Shown here: piece after piece, positions 1-8,131 of the stretch | Numbering within the stretch: the first letter of the stretch is position 1 | Layout: each line of letters starts with the position of its first letter | Source: CALVXC01 sp036636255 | Lineage (GTDB): Bacteria > Bacillota_I > Bacilli_A > RF39 > UBA660 | Assembly (NCBI GenBank): GCA_036636255.1 | Contig: JAVWOV010000018.1 | Span: forward strand, 1 to 14,920 | Reading direction: 5' to 3' | Length of the DNA: 14,920 nt | Made by a program: the position numbers and the translations under genes | The notes under the pieces: model-generated | The model's database searches: none | Told to the model about the DNA's origin: nothing | The model's input: only the letters and a program-made list of their open reading frames with translations

Positions 1-1019
1 TGAAAAAAAAACTAATAAAAAATATCAGTGCTGATGCTATGATAGAACGATTGTGCATAATGATTGTATTATTATTTATAATTTTAATAACTATCTTAAT
101 AACTATTTGTATGATTGATAAACATAAGAAAAAGTTAATCGAAAACAATATTCAAGAATATATTCAATTAGTTGAAAAAGAAATAGAAACTAATAAAGAA
201 AATAATATAAGATTAGAAAAAGCTACAAATAATTTATATACAATCAAAGAATTAAATATTAAATATAACAACATCAAAATAAAAAATGGTATCTTAGTTA
301 TCGAAAGAAACAAAGTAACTGATTATGACATAATATTAAAAAATTATGAAGTAATAAAAGATAAAAAAACTAATAAACCAGTCGTCCTTATAATTGGGTC
401 AACAAAACATAAAAAGCTTAAAATAATGAGTGAAGAAAATAATGCCTGTATAATAACTAAAAATCAAATATGTAGTAAAAGGGAAATAAAAGAAGGATTG
501 TCAGTTATGGTCAATGTTGCTCCATCACTTAAGCAAAAATTTTATGTTATTAGTAATACAAAAGAAAAAGTCACTTTAATTATGAATGAAAACATAGGTA
601 TCATAAGTAACTGGTCAAACATTAATAATAATAGTGGTCCCAATATGGCTTTAAAAGAATTAGAAAAAAACACCAGTAAATGGAATAAAATACCAGATTT
701 GAACTATGATATATCGGGATTAGATGAAAAAAACAATCAAAGATATGAAAAAACAATGTTAAAAAAAGTAAAAGCCCGTTTATTAACTTATGAAGAAGCT
801 ATTCAATTAGGCTGTACAAATAAAGCCTATTCTTGCCCAACGTGGTTAAATAGTAATTTATCAGCGGAAAACGTTACAAAATCATCACATGGCTTTTGGA
901 CAAGTACACCATTTTCAGCATCACAAGCATGGTTTATTTATTATAAAGGATTAATAAATAATTATGATGTAAATACTAATATTGGTATAAGACCAGTAAT
1001 AGAAATAAATAAATATTAA
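1..1019 (+). CDS. Membrane-anchored surface protein with C-terminal SUMF1/DUF6273-like domain (5' end at window edge)
   Basis: Seen: the frame is open to the window edge. The first ATG inside is at 39, but it has no Shine-Dalgarno, and upstream codons read KKKLIKNISADA. Bases 1-2 are TG, so the true start may be an ATG beginning one base before the window. From the ATG at 39, one membrane segment lies at about residues 5-27. A Lys/Glu/Asn-rich, helix-prone stretch follows to about 90, and then a mixed region. A C-terminal domain from about 165 to 326 carries the phrases FYVISNTKEKVTLIMNENI, ARLLTYEEAIQLGC, HGFWTST and GIRPVIEI. These match a family common in surface proteins of gut Bacilli, related to the formylglycine-generating-enzyme/DUF6273 fold, used there as a display domain rather than an enzyme (family knowledge). 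Ligand unknown. A 4-bp hairpin plus T5 (1033-1049) follows and could be a weak terminator. The domain call is good; the function is not known. Confidence 0.7.
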   Translation, partial: KKKLIKNISADAMIERLCIMIVLLFIILITILITICMIDKHKKKLIENNIQEYIQLVEKEIETNKENNIRLEKATNNLYTIKELNIKYNNIKIKNGILVIERNKVTDYDIILKNYEVIKDKKTNKPVVLIIGSTKHKKLKIMSEENNACIITKNQICSKREIKEGLSVMVNVAPSLKQKFYVISNTKEKVTLIMNENIGIISNWSNINNNSGPNMALKELEKNTSKWNKIPDLNYDISGLDEKNNQRYEKTMLKKVKARLLTYEEAIQLGCTNKAYSCPTWLNSNLSAENVTKSSHGFWTSTPFSASQAWFIYYKGLINNYDVNTNIGIRPVIEINKY

Positions 1020-1090
1020 AGAAAATATATTTGGTTATAAAACCTTTTTAAAAACTTTAAAAATTGATATAATAGATAAGGAATGAGAAT

Positions 1091-2506
1091 ATGAATAAAA
1101 CAAAAACAATTGCTACTATTGGACCAGCTAGTCAAGATATAGTTATTCTTAAAGCATTAATTGAAAACGGTGTTGATTTAATTAGATTCAATATGAACTA
1201 TGCAGATCATAATTTTTGTCAAGAAATAATTAAAAAAATCCGAAAAATCGATAAAGATTTAGAAAAAAACACAGGCATAATTATTGATTTAGGCGGGCCA
1301 AGTATTCGGATTGGTAAATTATTAAGTAATCAAGCCTTCTTAATAAAAGGTACTAAAATAAGAATATATACTGAAGAAATGTTAGGGGATAGTACTAAAT
1401 TTAGTATTAATTATCCTGATTTAATAAAGCAGATTAAAATTAATAATATAATAAAAATGAGCGATGGTAATATCGAATTAGTTGTAGTTGATAAACAATA
1501 TAATTATTTACTATGTGAAGTAATAAAGGAAGGTATTATTTATGATAATCAAAAATTAAATATTCCTGAAATAAAAGTAAATTTGCCTTTTTTAAATAAA
1601 AAAGATCAAGCTGATATTATTTTTGCTAATTTAGTAAATGCTGATTATTTAGCACTTTCTTTTGTTGCTACTGCTGAAGATGTTTTAGAAATTAACGATA
1701 AACTAATTGAACTAGGAAATAATCATTTAAATATTTTAGCTAAAGTAGAAAATGAAAGTGCTATAAATGAAATAGATGATATTATTCGTGTAAGTGAAGG
1801 AATAATAATAGCTCGAGGGGATTTGGGAATATCATTACCAATGGAAAGAGTACCAGGAATTCAAAAATCAATTATTAGTAAATGTCATCGGAGTGGTAAA
1901 ATAAGCGTTGTAGCAACTGAATTATTATCATCAATGGAGCAAAAAAGTCGACCAACTAGAGCGGAAGTAAGTGATGTTGCTAATGCTGTTTTAGATGGTG
2001 CTGATGCTGTTATGTTATGTGGGGAAACAACGATTGGTAAGCATCCGGTTGAAACGTTATCTATAATGGAAAAAATAATGCGAACTGCGGAATTAGATAT
2101 AAATTATTATGACTTATCAGACAAAGCATGCCGAAGTGAGAAACAAGATATAACTGGTGTATTATCACATAGTATAGTTCAGTGCGCTAATATGTTAAAC
2201 TGTAAGGCTATCATCGTTCCTACTATGAGTGGTTATACAGCTAAAAAGCTGAGTCGGTTTCGGCCTAACTGTCCTATAATAGCTTTAACTCCTAAAATAG
2301 AAACAATTAAAAATTTAAGCTTATATTTTGGCATAGCTGCTATTAAAATTGAGGATTTAAACACTATCGATAAAATAATAGTTTGTGCTAAACATATTGC
2401 CATAAATAATTTATCATTAACTAAAGGCGATAAAATAATTATTACTGGTGGTTATCCATTTAAAAAAGTTAAGCATACTAACTTTATTGAAATAGAAGAA
2501 TTATAA
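1091..2506 (+). CDS. pyk: Pyruvate kinase, divergent at the K+/phosphoryl-transfer site
   Basis: Last step of glycolysis: phosphoenolpyruvate + ADP to pyruvate + ATP, in the cytoplasm. The 471 residues equal the short bacterial form without the extra C-terminal PEP-utiliser domain of Bacillus. Visible landmarks are the N-terminal TIATIGPAS, the AKVENE lysine K218, ARGDLG at 241-246 (Mg2+ ligands E220, D244), the RPTRAEVSDVANAVLDGADA segment, and a C-terminal regulatory domain from about 350. Odd residues: the usual NFSHG is NMNYA (34-38), and the usual DTKGPEIRT is DLGGPSIRI (66-74). The monovalent-cation and catalytic-loop residues are therefore not the common ones. ATQMLESM reads ATELLSSM. 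The start ATG at 1091 has an AAGGAA site 7 nt upstream. The GH31 gene follows after 19 bp, suggesting one transcript that couples sugar release to glycolysis. A well-placed TATAAT at 1068-1073 has no convincing -35. Confidence 0.93.
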   Translation: MNKTKTIATIGPASQDIVILKALIENGVDLIRFNMNYADHNFCQEIIKKIRKIDKDLEKNTGIIIDLGGPSIRIGKLLSNQAFLIKGTKIRIYTEEMLGDSTKFSINYPDLIKQIKINNIIKMSDGNIELVVVDKQYNYLLCEVIKEGIIYDNQKLNIPEIKVNLPFLNKKDQADIIFANLVNADYLALSFVATAEDVLEINDKLIELGNNHLNILAKVENESAINEIDDIIRVSEGIIIARGDLGISLPMERVPGIQKSIISKCHRSGKISVVATELLSSMEQKSRPTRAEVSDVANAVLDGADAVMLCGETTIGKHPVETLSIMEKIMRTAELDINYYDLSDKACRSEKQDITGVLSHSIVQCANMLNCKAIIVPTMSGYTAKKLSRFRPNCPIIALTPKIETIKNLSLYFGIAAIKIEDLNTIDKIIVCAKHIAINNLSLTKGDKIIITGGYPFKKVKHTNFIEIEEL

Positions 2507-2525
2507 AAAAAAAGGGGGTTATTTA

Positions 2526-4931
2526 GTGTACAATTTAGGAAATCATTTTCATCTTGATCAAAAAAAAGCAATAAGTAATCCGCAAAATATTGTTCAGGGT
2601 GATAAATATAGAATAACTATTTTAACGGATAGTCTAATAAGATTTGAATATAATGAACAAGGTCTTTTTGTTGATAAACCAACTGAGTTAGTATGGTTTC
2701 GTGATATGCCTCCAGTAGAATTTAAATTAACCCAAACTAAAAAAACGTTACAGATAACAACTAATTATGTTCATATAACCTATGCTAAAGAAAAAAAATT
2801 TATAGGTTCGAAAATAAATCCTAGTGCTAACTTAAAAGTTGAATTATTAAAAACAAAGCGACTATGGTATTATCAACATCCAGAAGTTAGAAACTTTGGT
2901 GGACCAGCATTTTTAATGCAAAATAGTAAAGGACAAATTCAATTTAAAAAAGCGTTATATTCATTAGATGGTTTTGCTTCAATTGATGATTCGGTAAATA
3001 ATATTATCGATGAGTGGGGCTATATCATACCAAGAGAAAATCAAGAAATTGATACTTATTTATTTGCATATGTTAGAAATTTTGCTAAATGTTTACAGGA
3101 TTATTATAGTATAACTGGATATCCAGCTTTAATCCCTAAATATGCCTTAGGTAATTGGTGGACAAGGAATATTCCTTATAAGGATAAAGATATTTTAAAT
3201 TTAATAGATAATTTTGAAAAGAATGACATACCATTATCAGTAATAGTATTAGATAAGGATTGGCATGTACGAATGAAAAATGGCATTTTAACTAAAAGTG
3301 GTTACACATTTAATGAACAACTATTTGAAGATCCGCCAATGTTTATAAATTATCTCCATAGTAAAAATATAAAGATAGGTCTAAGTCTTAATCCTTCTGA
3401 GGGTTTTACGCCATATGATCTATATTTTGATGAAGCTAGTAAGTATTTAACTAAAGATAAACAAGGTAATATTCCTTTTAATTTAATGAATCCTCAATTT
3501 ATAGATGTATATTTAAAAATATATCTTCATCGATTAGAAAATATAAATATAGATTTTTTTTGGATTGATTATCATAATTTAAAAAATAATAAACAGTTAT
3601 TTTATTTACAACATTATCAATTTTTAGATATGGCTAGAAATAACAACAGACCAATGTTATTATCTGAAAATGCTTTAATAGCTCCTCATCGTTATCCTAT
3701 AATGTATTCTGGTAAAACAATTGTAAGCTGGGAAACATTAAAACAAATTTCATTATATAATAGCAGTGCTACTAATATAGGCTGTAGTTGGTGTAGTCAT
3801 GATATTGGTGGATATCATTTAGGTACTGAGGACAATGAGCTATATACAAGATTTGTTCAATTAGGCGTTTTTAGTCCTATTATGAAATTTGGTAGTGATG
3901 AAGGAAAATTTTATAAAAGAGAACCATGGCGATGGGGTGTTAAAACATGTCATATTGTTAAAAAATATTTACAATTAAGGCAAAAATTAATTCCTTATTT
4001 ATATACAGAAGCTTTCAATTATTCAAAATATGGTATTCCTTTAATTCAACCATTATATTATAAAAATCCTGAAGTTTATGATGACGATTTATTTAGACAT
4101 GAATATTTTTTTGGTAGTCAATTGTTTATTGCACCGATTCTAATAAAAAAAGATTACGTGATGAATCGGGTTATTCATAAATTTTATGTTCCAAAAGGAA
4201 CTTGGTATGATTTAAAAACAGGCAAAAAATTTAGTGGCGATAAAAAATATGTGTCGTTTTATAAAGATCAAGATTATCCGGTTTTTGCGCAAGAAGGGGC
4301 TATTATACCGTTAAATCAAAACTATACAACAAATGATGTCACTCTACCTAAGCAAATGGAAATATGTATTTTTCCTGGGCAAAATAATATCTATAACTTG
4401 TATGAAGATGATGGAATTACCAAGGACTATCAACAAGGAGAATTTTTAATAACAACGATAAATTATTTATATCAAAAAGATAATTATACTGTTACAATTA
4501 ATCCTTTGGCTGGTAAAATAAATATTATTCCTGCTTTTCGTGACTATAAAATAAGATTTAAAAATACCACTAGAATTAATAAAATACAAGTAACAAGCAA
4601 TCAGCAAGTAATTAATTTTAGTAATTATTATGAAGAAAATGATTTTGTGGTAATAATAAATCAGGTTAAAACGGCAGAACAGTTAATAATTAATTGTCAA
4701 GGGCAAAATATTGAGGTTGAAACTGTTAGATTAATAAGTGAAGATTTTGAAAATATTATCAGTGATTTACAAATAGAAACACAAACAAAAGAAAAAATAG
4801 ATAACATTTTATTTGGATCATTAGAAATTGCTAAAAAAAGAATTGAAATACGTAAACTCGGAAACAAAGGTTTAGATAAAAAATTTGTTGACTTGTTTTT
4901 AAAATTACTTGAATATTTAGACCAAATATAG
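2526..4931 (+). CDS. Glycoside hydrolase family 31 (alpha-glucosidase-like), atypical acid/base residue
   Basis: GH31 retaining alpha-glycosidase fold, 801 residues, no signal peptide or membrane segment, so probably cytoplasmic and acting on imported oligosaccharides. Start is GTG at 2526, preceded by AAAGGGGG (2511-2518) at 7-nt spacing. An N-terminal beta-sandwich runs to about 200. The barrel opens with IPKYALGNWWTRNIPY and VIVLDKDWH. The nucleophile is D348 in FFWIDYH, and a conserved DIGG lies at 426-429. Beta-sandwich domains follow from about 530, then a charged helical tail after about 730. Odd: the FSGD/WTGD motif that supplies the acid/base Asp reads YSGKTIVSW, with Lys at 397. The preceding 'SR' arginine is replaced by Glu (E381 in LLSENA). 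Both may be subfamily traits; the substrate is not predictable. Probably cotranscribed with pyk. Confidence 0.88.
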   Translation: MYNLGNHFHLDQKKAISNPQNIVQGDKYRITILTDSLIRFEYNEQGLFVDKPTELVWFRDMPPVEFKLTQTKKTLQITTNYVHITYAKEKKFIGSKINPSANLKVELLKTKRLWYYQHPEVRNFGGPAFLMQNSKGQIQFKKALYSLDGFASIDDSVNNIIDEWGYIIPRENQEIDTYLFAYVRNFAKCLQDYYSITGYPALIPKYALGNWWTRNIPYKDKDILNLIDNFEKNDIPLSVIVLDKDWHVRMKNGILTKSGYTFNEQLFEDPPMFINYLHSKNIKIGLSLNPSEGFTPYDLYFDEASKYLTKDKQGNIPFNLMNPQFIDVYLKIYLHRLENINIDFFWIDYHNLKNNKQLFYLQHYQFLDMARNNNRPMLLSENALIAPHRYPIMYSGKTIVSWETLKQISLYNSSATNIGCSWCSHDIGGYHLGTEDNELYTRFVQLGVFSPIMKFGSDEGKFYKREPWRWGVKTCHIVKKYLQLRQKLIPYLYTEAFNYSKYGIPLIQPLYYKNPEVYDDDLFRHEYFFGSQLFIAPILIKKDYVMNRVIHKFYVPKGTWYDLKTGKKFSGDKKYVSFYKDQDYPVFAQEGAIIPLNQNYTTNDVTLPKQMEICIFPGQNNIYNLYEDDGITKDYQQGEFLITTINYLYQKDNYTVTINPLAGKINIIPAFRDYKIRFKNTTRINKIQVTSNQQVINFSNYYEENDFVVIINQVKTAEQLIINCQGQNIEVETVRLISEDFENIISDLQIETQTKEKIDNILFGSLEIAKKRIEIRKLGNKGLDKKFVDLFLKLLEYLDQI

Positions 4932-4937
4932 TATAAT
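4909..4937 (+). promoter_or_regulatory. Sigma-A-type promoter of the T-box/leuS unit
   Basis: TTGAAT (4909-4914), 17-bp spacer, perfect TATAAT (4932-4937). It overlaps the last codons of the GH31 gene and places transcription start near 4944, just before the T-box stem I. Spacing and sequence are close to the vegetative consensus. Confidence 0.7.
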
Positions 4938-4948
4938 AAAAAAATAAA

Positions 4949-5144
4949 AACATTGAAGAAGAGTAGTAATAATTAAATTGTTATAAAGAGAAAAAGTGGT
5001 TGGTGAAAACTTTAATAAAAATTATGAACTTACTTTGGAGTTGCCATATGGGTCGTTTAAATCATGTTACGATTAAAGTGCATAATAGTTATTATGAATT
5101 AGGGTGGTACCGCGATAAATCGTCCCTATTATAATAACTTTTTC
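4949..5144 (+). promoter_or_regulatory. T-box leader, leucine specifier
   Basis: tRNA-sensing leader. The invariant T-box AGGGTGGTACCGCG is at 5101-5114. The antiterminator can be drawn: AGGG (5101-5104) pairs with CCCT (5124-5127), the TGGTACC bulge at 5105-5111 would capture the tRNA 3' end, and GCGAT (5112-5116) pairs with ATCGT (5119-5123). Stem I: AACATTGAAG (4949-4958) pairs imperfectly with CTTTGGAGTT (5033-5042). The AGTAGTA S-turn strand follows, and the opposite strand reads GAA-CTT-A, giving specifier CUU (5029-5031), Leu. The overlapping TTA would also be Leu. Uncharged tRNA-Leu should raise expression of the membrane gene and leuS downstream. Confidence 0.93.
5087..5143 (+). terminator. 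Candidate terminator helix of the T-box leader
   Basis: AGTTATTAT (5087-5095) pairs perfectly with ATAATAACT (5131-5139), followed by TTTTT (5139-5143). The helix encloses the antiterminator instead of competing with it, which is unusual. The T-run could alternatively pair weakly with the GAAAGG ribosome site at 5149-5154. The pairing is clear, the role is inferred. Confidence 0.4.
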
Positions 5145-5161
5145 TATGGAAAGGAAATAAT

Positions 5162-5521
5162 ATGAAAGAATTAATATTAGCAGGTTTAACTTTTGTGTTT
5201 GTATATTTAATTTATTTGTTTTTAATTATTCTAAGACATAAAAAAATGGAAAAGTATAAAACAAGTACAGAAGTAAAATATCTTCAAAATAAATATAAGT
5301 TAAATTTACAAAAAATAAATCTTCGTCTTTTAGTACATATTTTAGCTCTTACTAATTCCTTTATAATAGCTGTTACTATTTTAATAATAGGCTTTGTTGA
5401 TAATTTGGTATTAAAATTGTGCGTAGGTTTTGTTGTTTTATTCCCACTTATTATAATTACATATAATATTATTGGTATAGTTTTAAGTAAAAAATATGGA
5501 AAGAAGGTAAAAAATGTATAA
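5162..5521 (+). CDS. Small three-helix membrane protein, T-box controlled, upstream of leuS
   Basis: Unrecognised function; 119 residues. Three hydrophobic segments at about 4-25, 57-79 and 84-109. Between the first two lies a basic, probably cytoplasmic loop (RHKKMEKYKTSTEVKYLQNK) with a YLQNKYKLNLQKIN stretch that looks like an amphipathic helix. The tail is KKYGKKVKNV, positively charged. No signal-peptide cleavage site or catalytic motif is visible. The start at 5162 has AAAGGAA upstream (5150-5156). It is the first gene after a leucine T-box and its 3' end overlaps leuS by 8 nt, so it is translated and regulated with leucyl-tRNA supply. A link to leucine or amino-acid homeostasis is inferred from that regulation alone. 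Similar small proteins occur in related gut Bacilli by memory, without a named role. The gene is well supported. Confidence 0.8.
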   Translation: MKELILAGLTFVFVYLIYLFLIILRHKKMEKYKTSTEVKYLQNKYKLNLQKINLRLLVHILALTNSFIIAVTILIIGFVDNLVLKLCVGFVVLFPLIIITYNIIGIVLSKKYGKKVKNV

Positions 5522-7952
5522 TTTTCAAACAATTGAAAAAAAATGGCAAAAATATTGGGAACAAAATCAAACATTTAAAACTGATATTTGGGATTTTACT
5601 AAGCCAAAATTTTATGCGTTAGACATGTTTCCTTATCCATCAGGAGCGGGTATTCATGCTGGACATCCAGTCGGTTATACGGCTACTGATATTATATCAA
5701 GAATGAAAAGAATGCAAGGATATAATGTTTTACATCCAATGGGATTTGATTCCTTCGGTTTACCAGCCGAACAATATGCTATAAGTACTGGTAACCATCC
5801 AGCTTTATTTACTGAAAAAAATATTTTAATATTTACTGAACAATTAAAAATGATTGGATTTTCATACGATTGGAACCGAAATATTTCTACTAGTGATCCT
5901 AAATTTTATAAATGGACACAATGGATTTTTAAACAACTATATTTGTCTGGTCTAGTTAAAAATGTTAATATGCCAGTTAATTGGTGTGAACAATTAGGAA
6001 CGGTATTAGCTAACGATGAAATAATTGATGGAAAAAGTGAACGTGGTGGTTATCCTGTTGTTAGAAAAAATATGCAACAATGGACAATCGATATGCCAAA
6101 ATATGCTGAAAGATTATTAAATGGTTTAGATGAAATAAATTGGCCGGAATCAACTAAGGAAATGCAAAAAAATTGGATTGGTAAAAGTGTTGGAGCTTTA
6201 GTCGATTTTAGTATAAATGAAAGTAATTTAAATTTTCAAGTTTTTACTACTAGGTGTGACACCTTATTTGGAGCTACTTATTGTGTGTTAGCGCCAGAAC
6301 ATGAATTAGTGCTTAAAATCGTTACTTCTGATAAACTTAAACAAGTGAAAGAATATATTAAGGTTTGTTCAGCAAAATCAGAATTAGAAAGAACGGAATT
6401 AAATAAAGAAAAAACTGGCGTTTTCACTGGATCATATGCTATTAATCCTGTAAGTAAACAAAAAATCCCTATTTTTATTGCTGATTATGTTTTAGCAACA
6501 TATGCTACGGGGGCTATAATGGCTGTTCCTGCTCATGATCAAAGAGATTATGAATTTGCTTTAAAATTTAATTTAGATATCATACCTGTTATTACTCAAG
6601 AGACTAGTATAAAAGATGAATTGCCGGCAACTGTTTACAAAAACATTATAAAACAAGGACCTTATATAGGTGACGGAATTCATATTAATTCTCAATTTTT
6701 AAACGGAATGAACAAGGAAGAAGCCATCATGACGATGATTAATTGGTTAGAGCAAAATAAATGCGGTAAGAAAAAGATTAATTATAGATTACGAGAATGG
6801 ATATTTGCTCGTCAAAGATATTGGGGTGAACCAATTCCTATTATTCACTTTTCAGATGAAAAAGACCAACTATTAGATGATAAAGAATTACCATTAGTAT
6901 TACCGGAATTATCTGACTATCGTCCTAGTAAGGATGGTTCTAGTCCACTTAAAAAAGCTTTAAAATGGGTGAATATTACCAAAAACGGTAAAAATGGTCA
7001 AAGAGAAACTGCTACTATGCCGGGAAATGCCGGATCAAGTTGGTATTTTTTAAGATATATTGATCCAGATAATGATAAAGAATTAGCCAACCAAGAATTA
7101 TTAAAACATTGGATGCCGGTTGATTTATATATCGGAGGTCCCGAACATGCAGTTGGACATTTATTATATGCAAGAATGTGGAATAATTATTTATATGATT
7201 TAGGTATTGTACCAGTTAGGGAACCATTTAAAAAATTAGTTCATCAAGGTATGATATTAGGATCAAATGGCGTTAAAATGGGTAAAAGATTTCCTGAATA
7301 TATTGTTAATCCAAATGATATTACTAAAGCTTACGGAGCTGACACCTTACGTTTATATGAAATGTTTATGGGTCCTTTAGAAGCAGATAAACCATGGAAT
7401 GAGTCAGGTGTTTTAGCTTCAAAAAAATTTTTGGATCGTATTTTTAAAATATATGAGGAAAAAGAAATATGTGAAACAGCAAATATAAATCTGGAAAAAA
7501 TATATCATCAAACAGTAAAAAAAGTAACTAATGATTATGAAACATTAAACTTTAATACAGCTATTAGTCAAATGATGATTTTTGTTAATGCAATAAATAA
7601 AGAAACAATTTTTCCGAAAAATTATGCCGAAGGATTGTTAAAACTTTTAAATCCCCTTGTTCCTCACATGACCGAAGAAATATGGGAAAAGCTAGGTCAT
7701 AAAAAAACTATATCATATGAACAATGGCCAATATATCAAGAGGAAAAAACAATCACTGAAACATATGAAATGGTTGTGCAAATAAATGGTAAAGTAAGAG
7801 GTAAAACAATTATATCAAATGAAACAACTAAAGAAGAAATGATTAATTTAGCATTAGCAATAGATAATATCAAAAATCATCTTACTAATCAAAAAATTAG
7901 TAAGATAATAACTATACCCCAAAAATTAGTTAACATTGTTATTGAAAAGTAA
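5514..7952 (+). CDS. leuS: Leucyl-tRNA synthetase
   Basis: Class Ia synthetase charging tRNA-Leu, cytoplasmic; 812 residues, the usual bacterial length (about 800-860). Seen in order: the Rossmann start DMFPYPSGAGIHAGHPVGY with the HAGH signature at 48-51, GFDSFGLPAEQYA, then VNWCEQLGTVLAN. The CP1 editing domain carries TTRCDTLFG and MAVPAHDQRDYEFA; the editing Asp is present. Next come WYFLRYIDPDN, the catalytic loop KMGKR at 588-592 in place of KMSKS, DTLRLYEMFMGPLE, the anticodon-binding helical domain, and the C-terminal VNGKVRGK-type domain (here QINGKVRGK). The ATG at 5514 has AGAAGG at 5502-5507 and overlaps the preceding gene, implying translational coupling. Regulated by the Leu T-box at 4949-5144. 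TTRCDT (Pro to Cys) and KMGKR are departures from the textbook motifs but probably functional. Confidence 0.98.
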   Translation: MYNFQTIEKKWQKYWEQNQTFKTDIWDFTKPKFYALDMFPYPSGAGIHAGHPVGYTATDIISRMKRMQGYNVLHPMGFDSFGLPAEQYAISTGNHPALFTEKNILIFTEQLKMIGFSYDWNRNISTSDPKFYKWTQWIFKQLYLSGLVKNVNMPVNWCEQLGTVLANDEIIDGKSERGGYPVVRKNMQQWTIDMPKYAERLLNGLDEINWPESTKEMQKNWIGKSVGALVDFSINESNLNFQVFTTRCDTLFGATYCVLAPEHELVLKIVTSDKLKQVKEYIKVCSAKSELERTELNKEKTGVFTGSYAINPVSKQKIPIFIADYVLATYATGAIMAVPAHDQRDYEFALKFNLDIIPVITQETSIKDELPATVYKNIIKQGPYIGDGIHINSQFLNGMNKEEAIMTMINWLEQNKCGKKKINYRLREWIFARQRYWGEPIPIIHFSDEKDQLLDDKELPLVLPELSDYRPSKDGSSPLKKALKWVNITKNGKNGQRETATMPGNAGSSWYFLRYIDPDNDKELANQELLKHWMPVDLYIGGPEHAVGHLLYARMWNNYLYDLGIVPVREPFKKLVHQGMILGSNGVKMGKRFPEYIVNPNDITKAYGADTLRLYEMFMGPLEADKPWNESGVLASKKFLDRIFKIYEEKEICETANINLEKIYHQTVKKVTNDYETLNFNTAISQMMIFVNAINKETIFPKNYAEGLLKLLNPLVPHMTEEIWEKLGHKKTISYEQWPIYQEEKTITETYEMVVQINGKVRGKTIISNETTKEEMINLALAIDNIKNHLTNQKISKIITIPQKLVNIVIEK

Positions 7953-7955
7953 AAC

Positions 7956-8016
7956 TTTACAATAATTGACAATAAAAAGATGATAGTAATAGATATAATT
8001 ATAAAAATATTGTAAA
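7956..8016 (+). repeat. 9-bp inverted repeat flanking the presumed promoter of the c-di-GMP-controlled locus
   Basis: TTTACAATA (7956-7964) and its exact reverse complement TATTGTAAA (8008-8016), 43 bp apart. TTGACA and TATAAT lie between the arms. It could be operator half-sites, but a 9-bp match in such AT-rich DNA can be chance. Confidence 0.3.
7966..7999 (+). promoter_or_regulatory. Possible promoter ahead of the c-di-GMP riboswitch
   Basis: Perfect TTGACA (7966-7971) and perfect TATAAT (7994-7999), but separated by 22 bp, longer than the normal 16-18. An alternative is TTGTAA (8010-8015) with TAAGAT (8033-8038) at 17 bp, which would start RNA at about 8045, right at the aptamer. A promoter is needed somewhere here because leuS ends at 7952; which pair works is unresolved. 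Confidence 0.4.
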
Positions 8017-8042
8017 ACTAAAAAATATATGTTAAGATTAAA

Positions 8043-8131
8043 TTGTAATTATAAATTGGCAAAATTTTCGAAAGGAAATGGCGCAAAACTTAAGAGCCTA
8101 ATGTATTTTACTATGGTAGTCAGTTGCAAAA
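8043..8131 (+). promoter_or_regulatory. Cyclic di-GMP-I (GEMM-I) riboswitch
   Basis: The conserved blocks appear in order: GGCAAA (8058-8063), a hairpin ATTTTC-GAAA-GGAAAT (8064-8079) with the GAAA tetraloop, GGCGCAAAAC (8080-8089; consensus GACGCAAAGC), and the tetraloop-receptor strands CCTAA (8097-8101) and TATGG (8112-8116) closed by GTA-TTT-TAC. GTAGTCAGTTGC (8117-8127) resembles the 3' end of clostridial examples. A possible closing helix pairs TTGTAATT (8043-8050) with AGTTGCAA (8122-8129). These last bases are also the 5' arm of the terminator that follows, so ligand binding should oppose termination (predicted ON switch, inference). Controls the TasA-like gene. Confidence 0.88.

Noticed and set aside
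1068..1073. TATAAT as the pyk promoter
   Set aside because: No acceptable -35 at 16-18 bp, and the predicted start of RNA would fall in the ribosome site.
4888..4893. TTGACT as the -35 of the T-box promoter
   Set aside because: It is 38 bp from the TATAAT; TTGAAT at 4909 has the correct 17-bp spacing.
5284..5574. Minus-strand reading frame opposite the small membrane gene and leuS
   Set aside because: Lies opposite well-supported genes, has no ribosome site or recognisable protein features; mirror of AT-rich coding.
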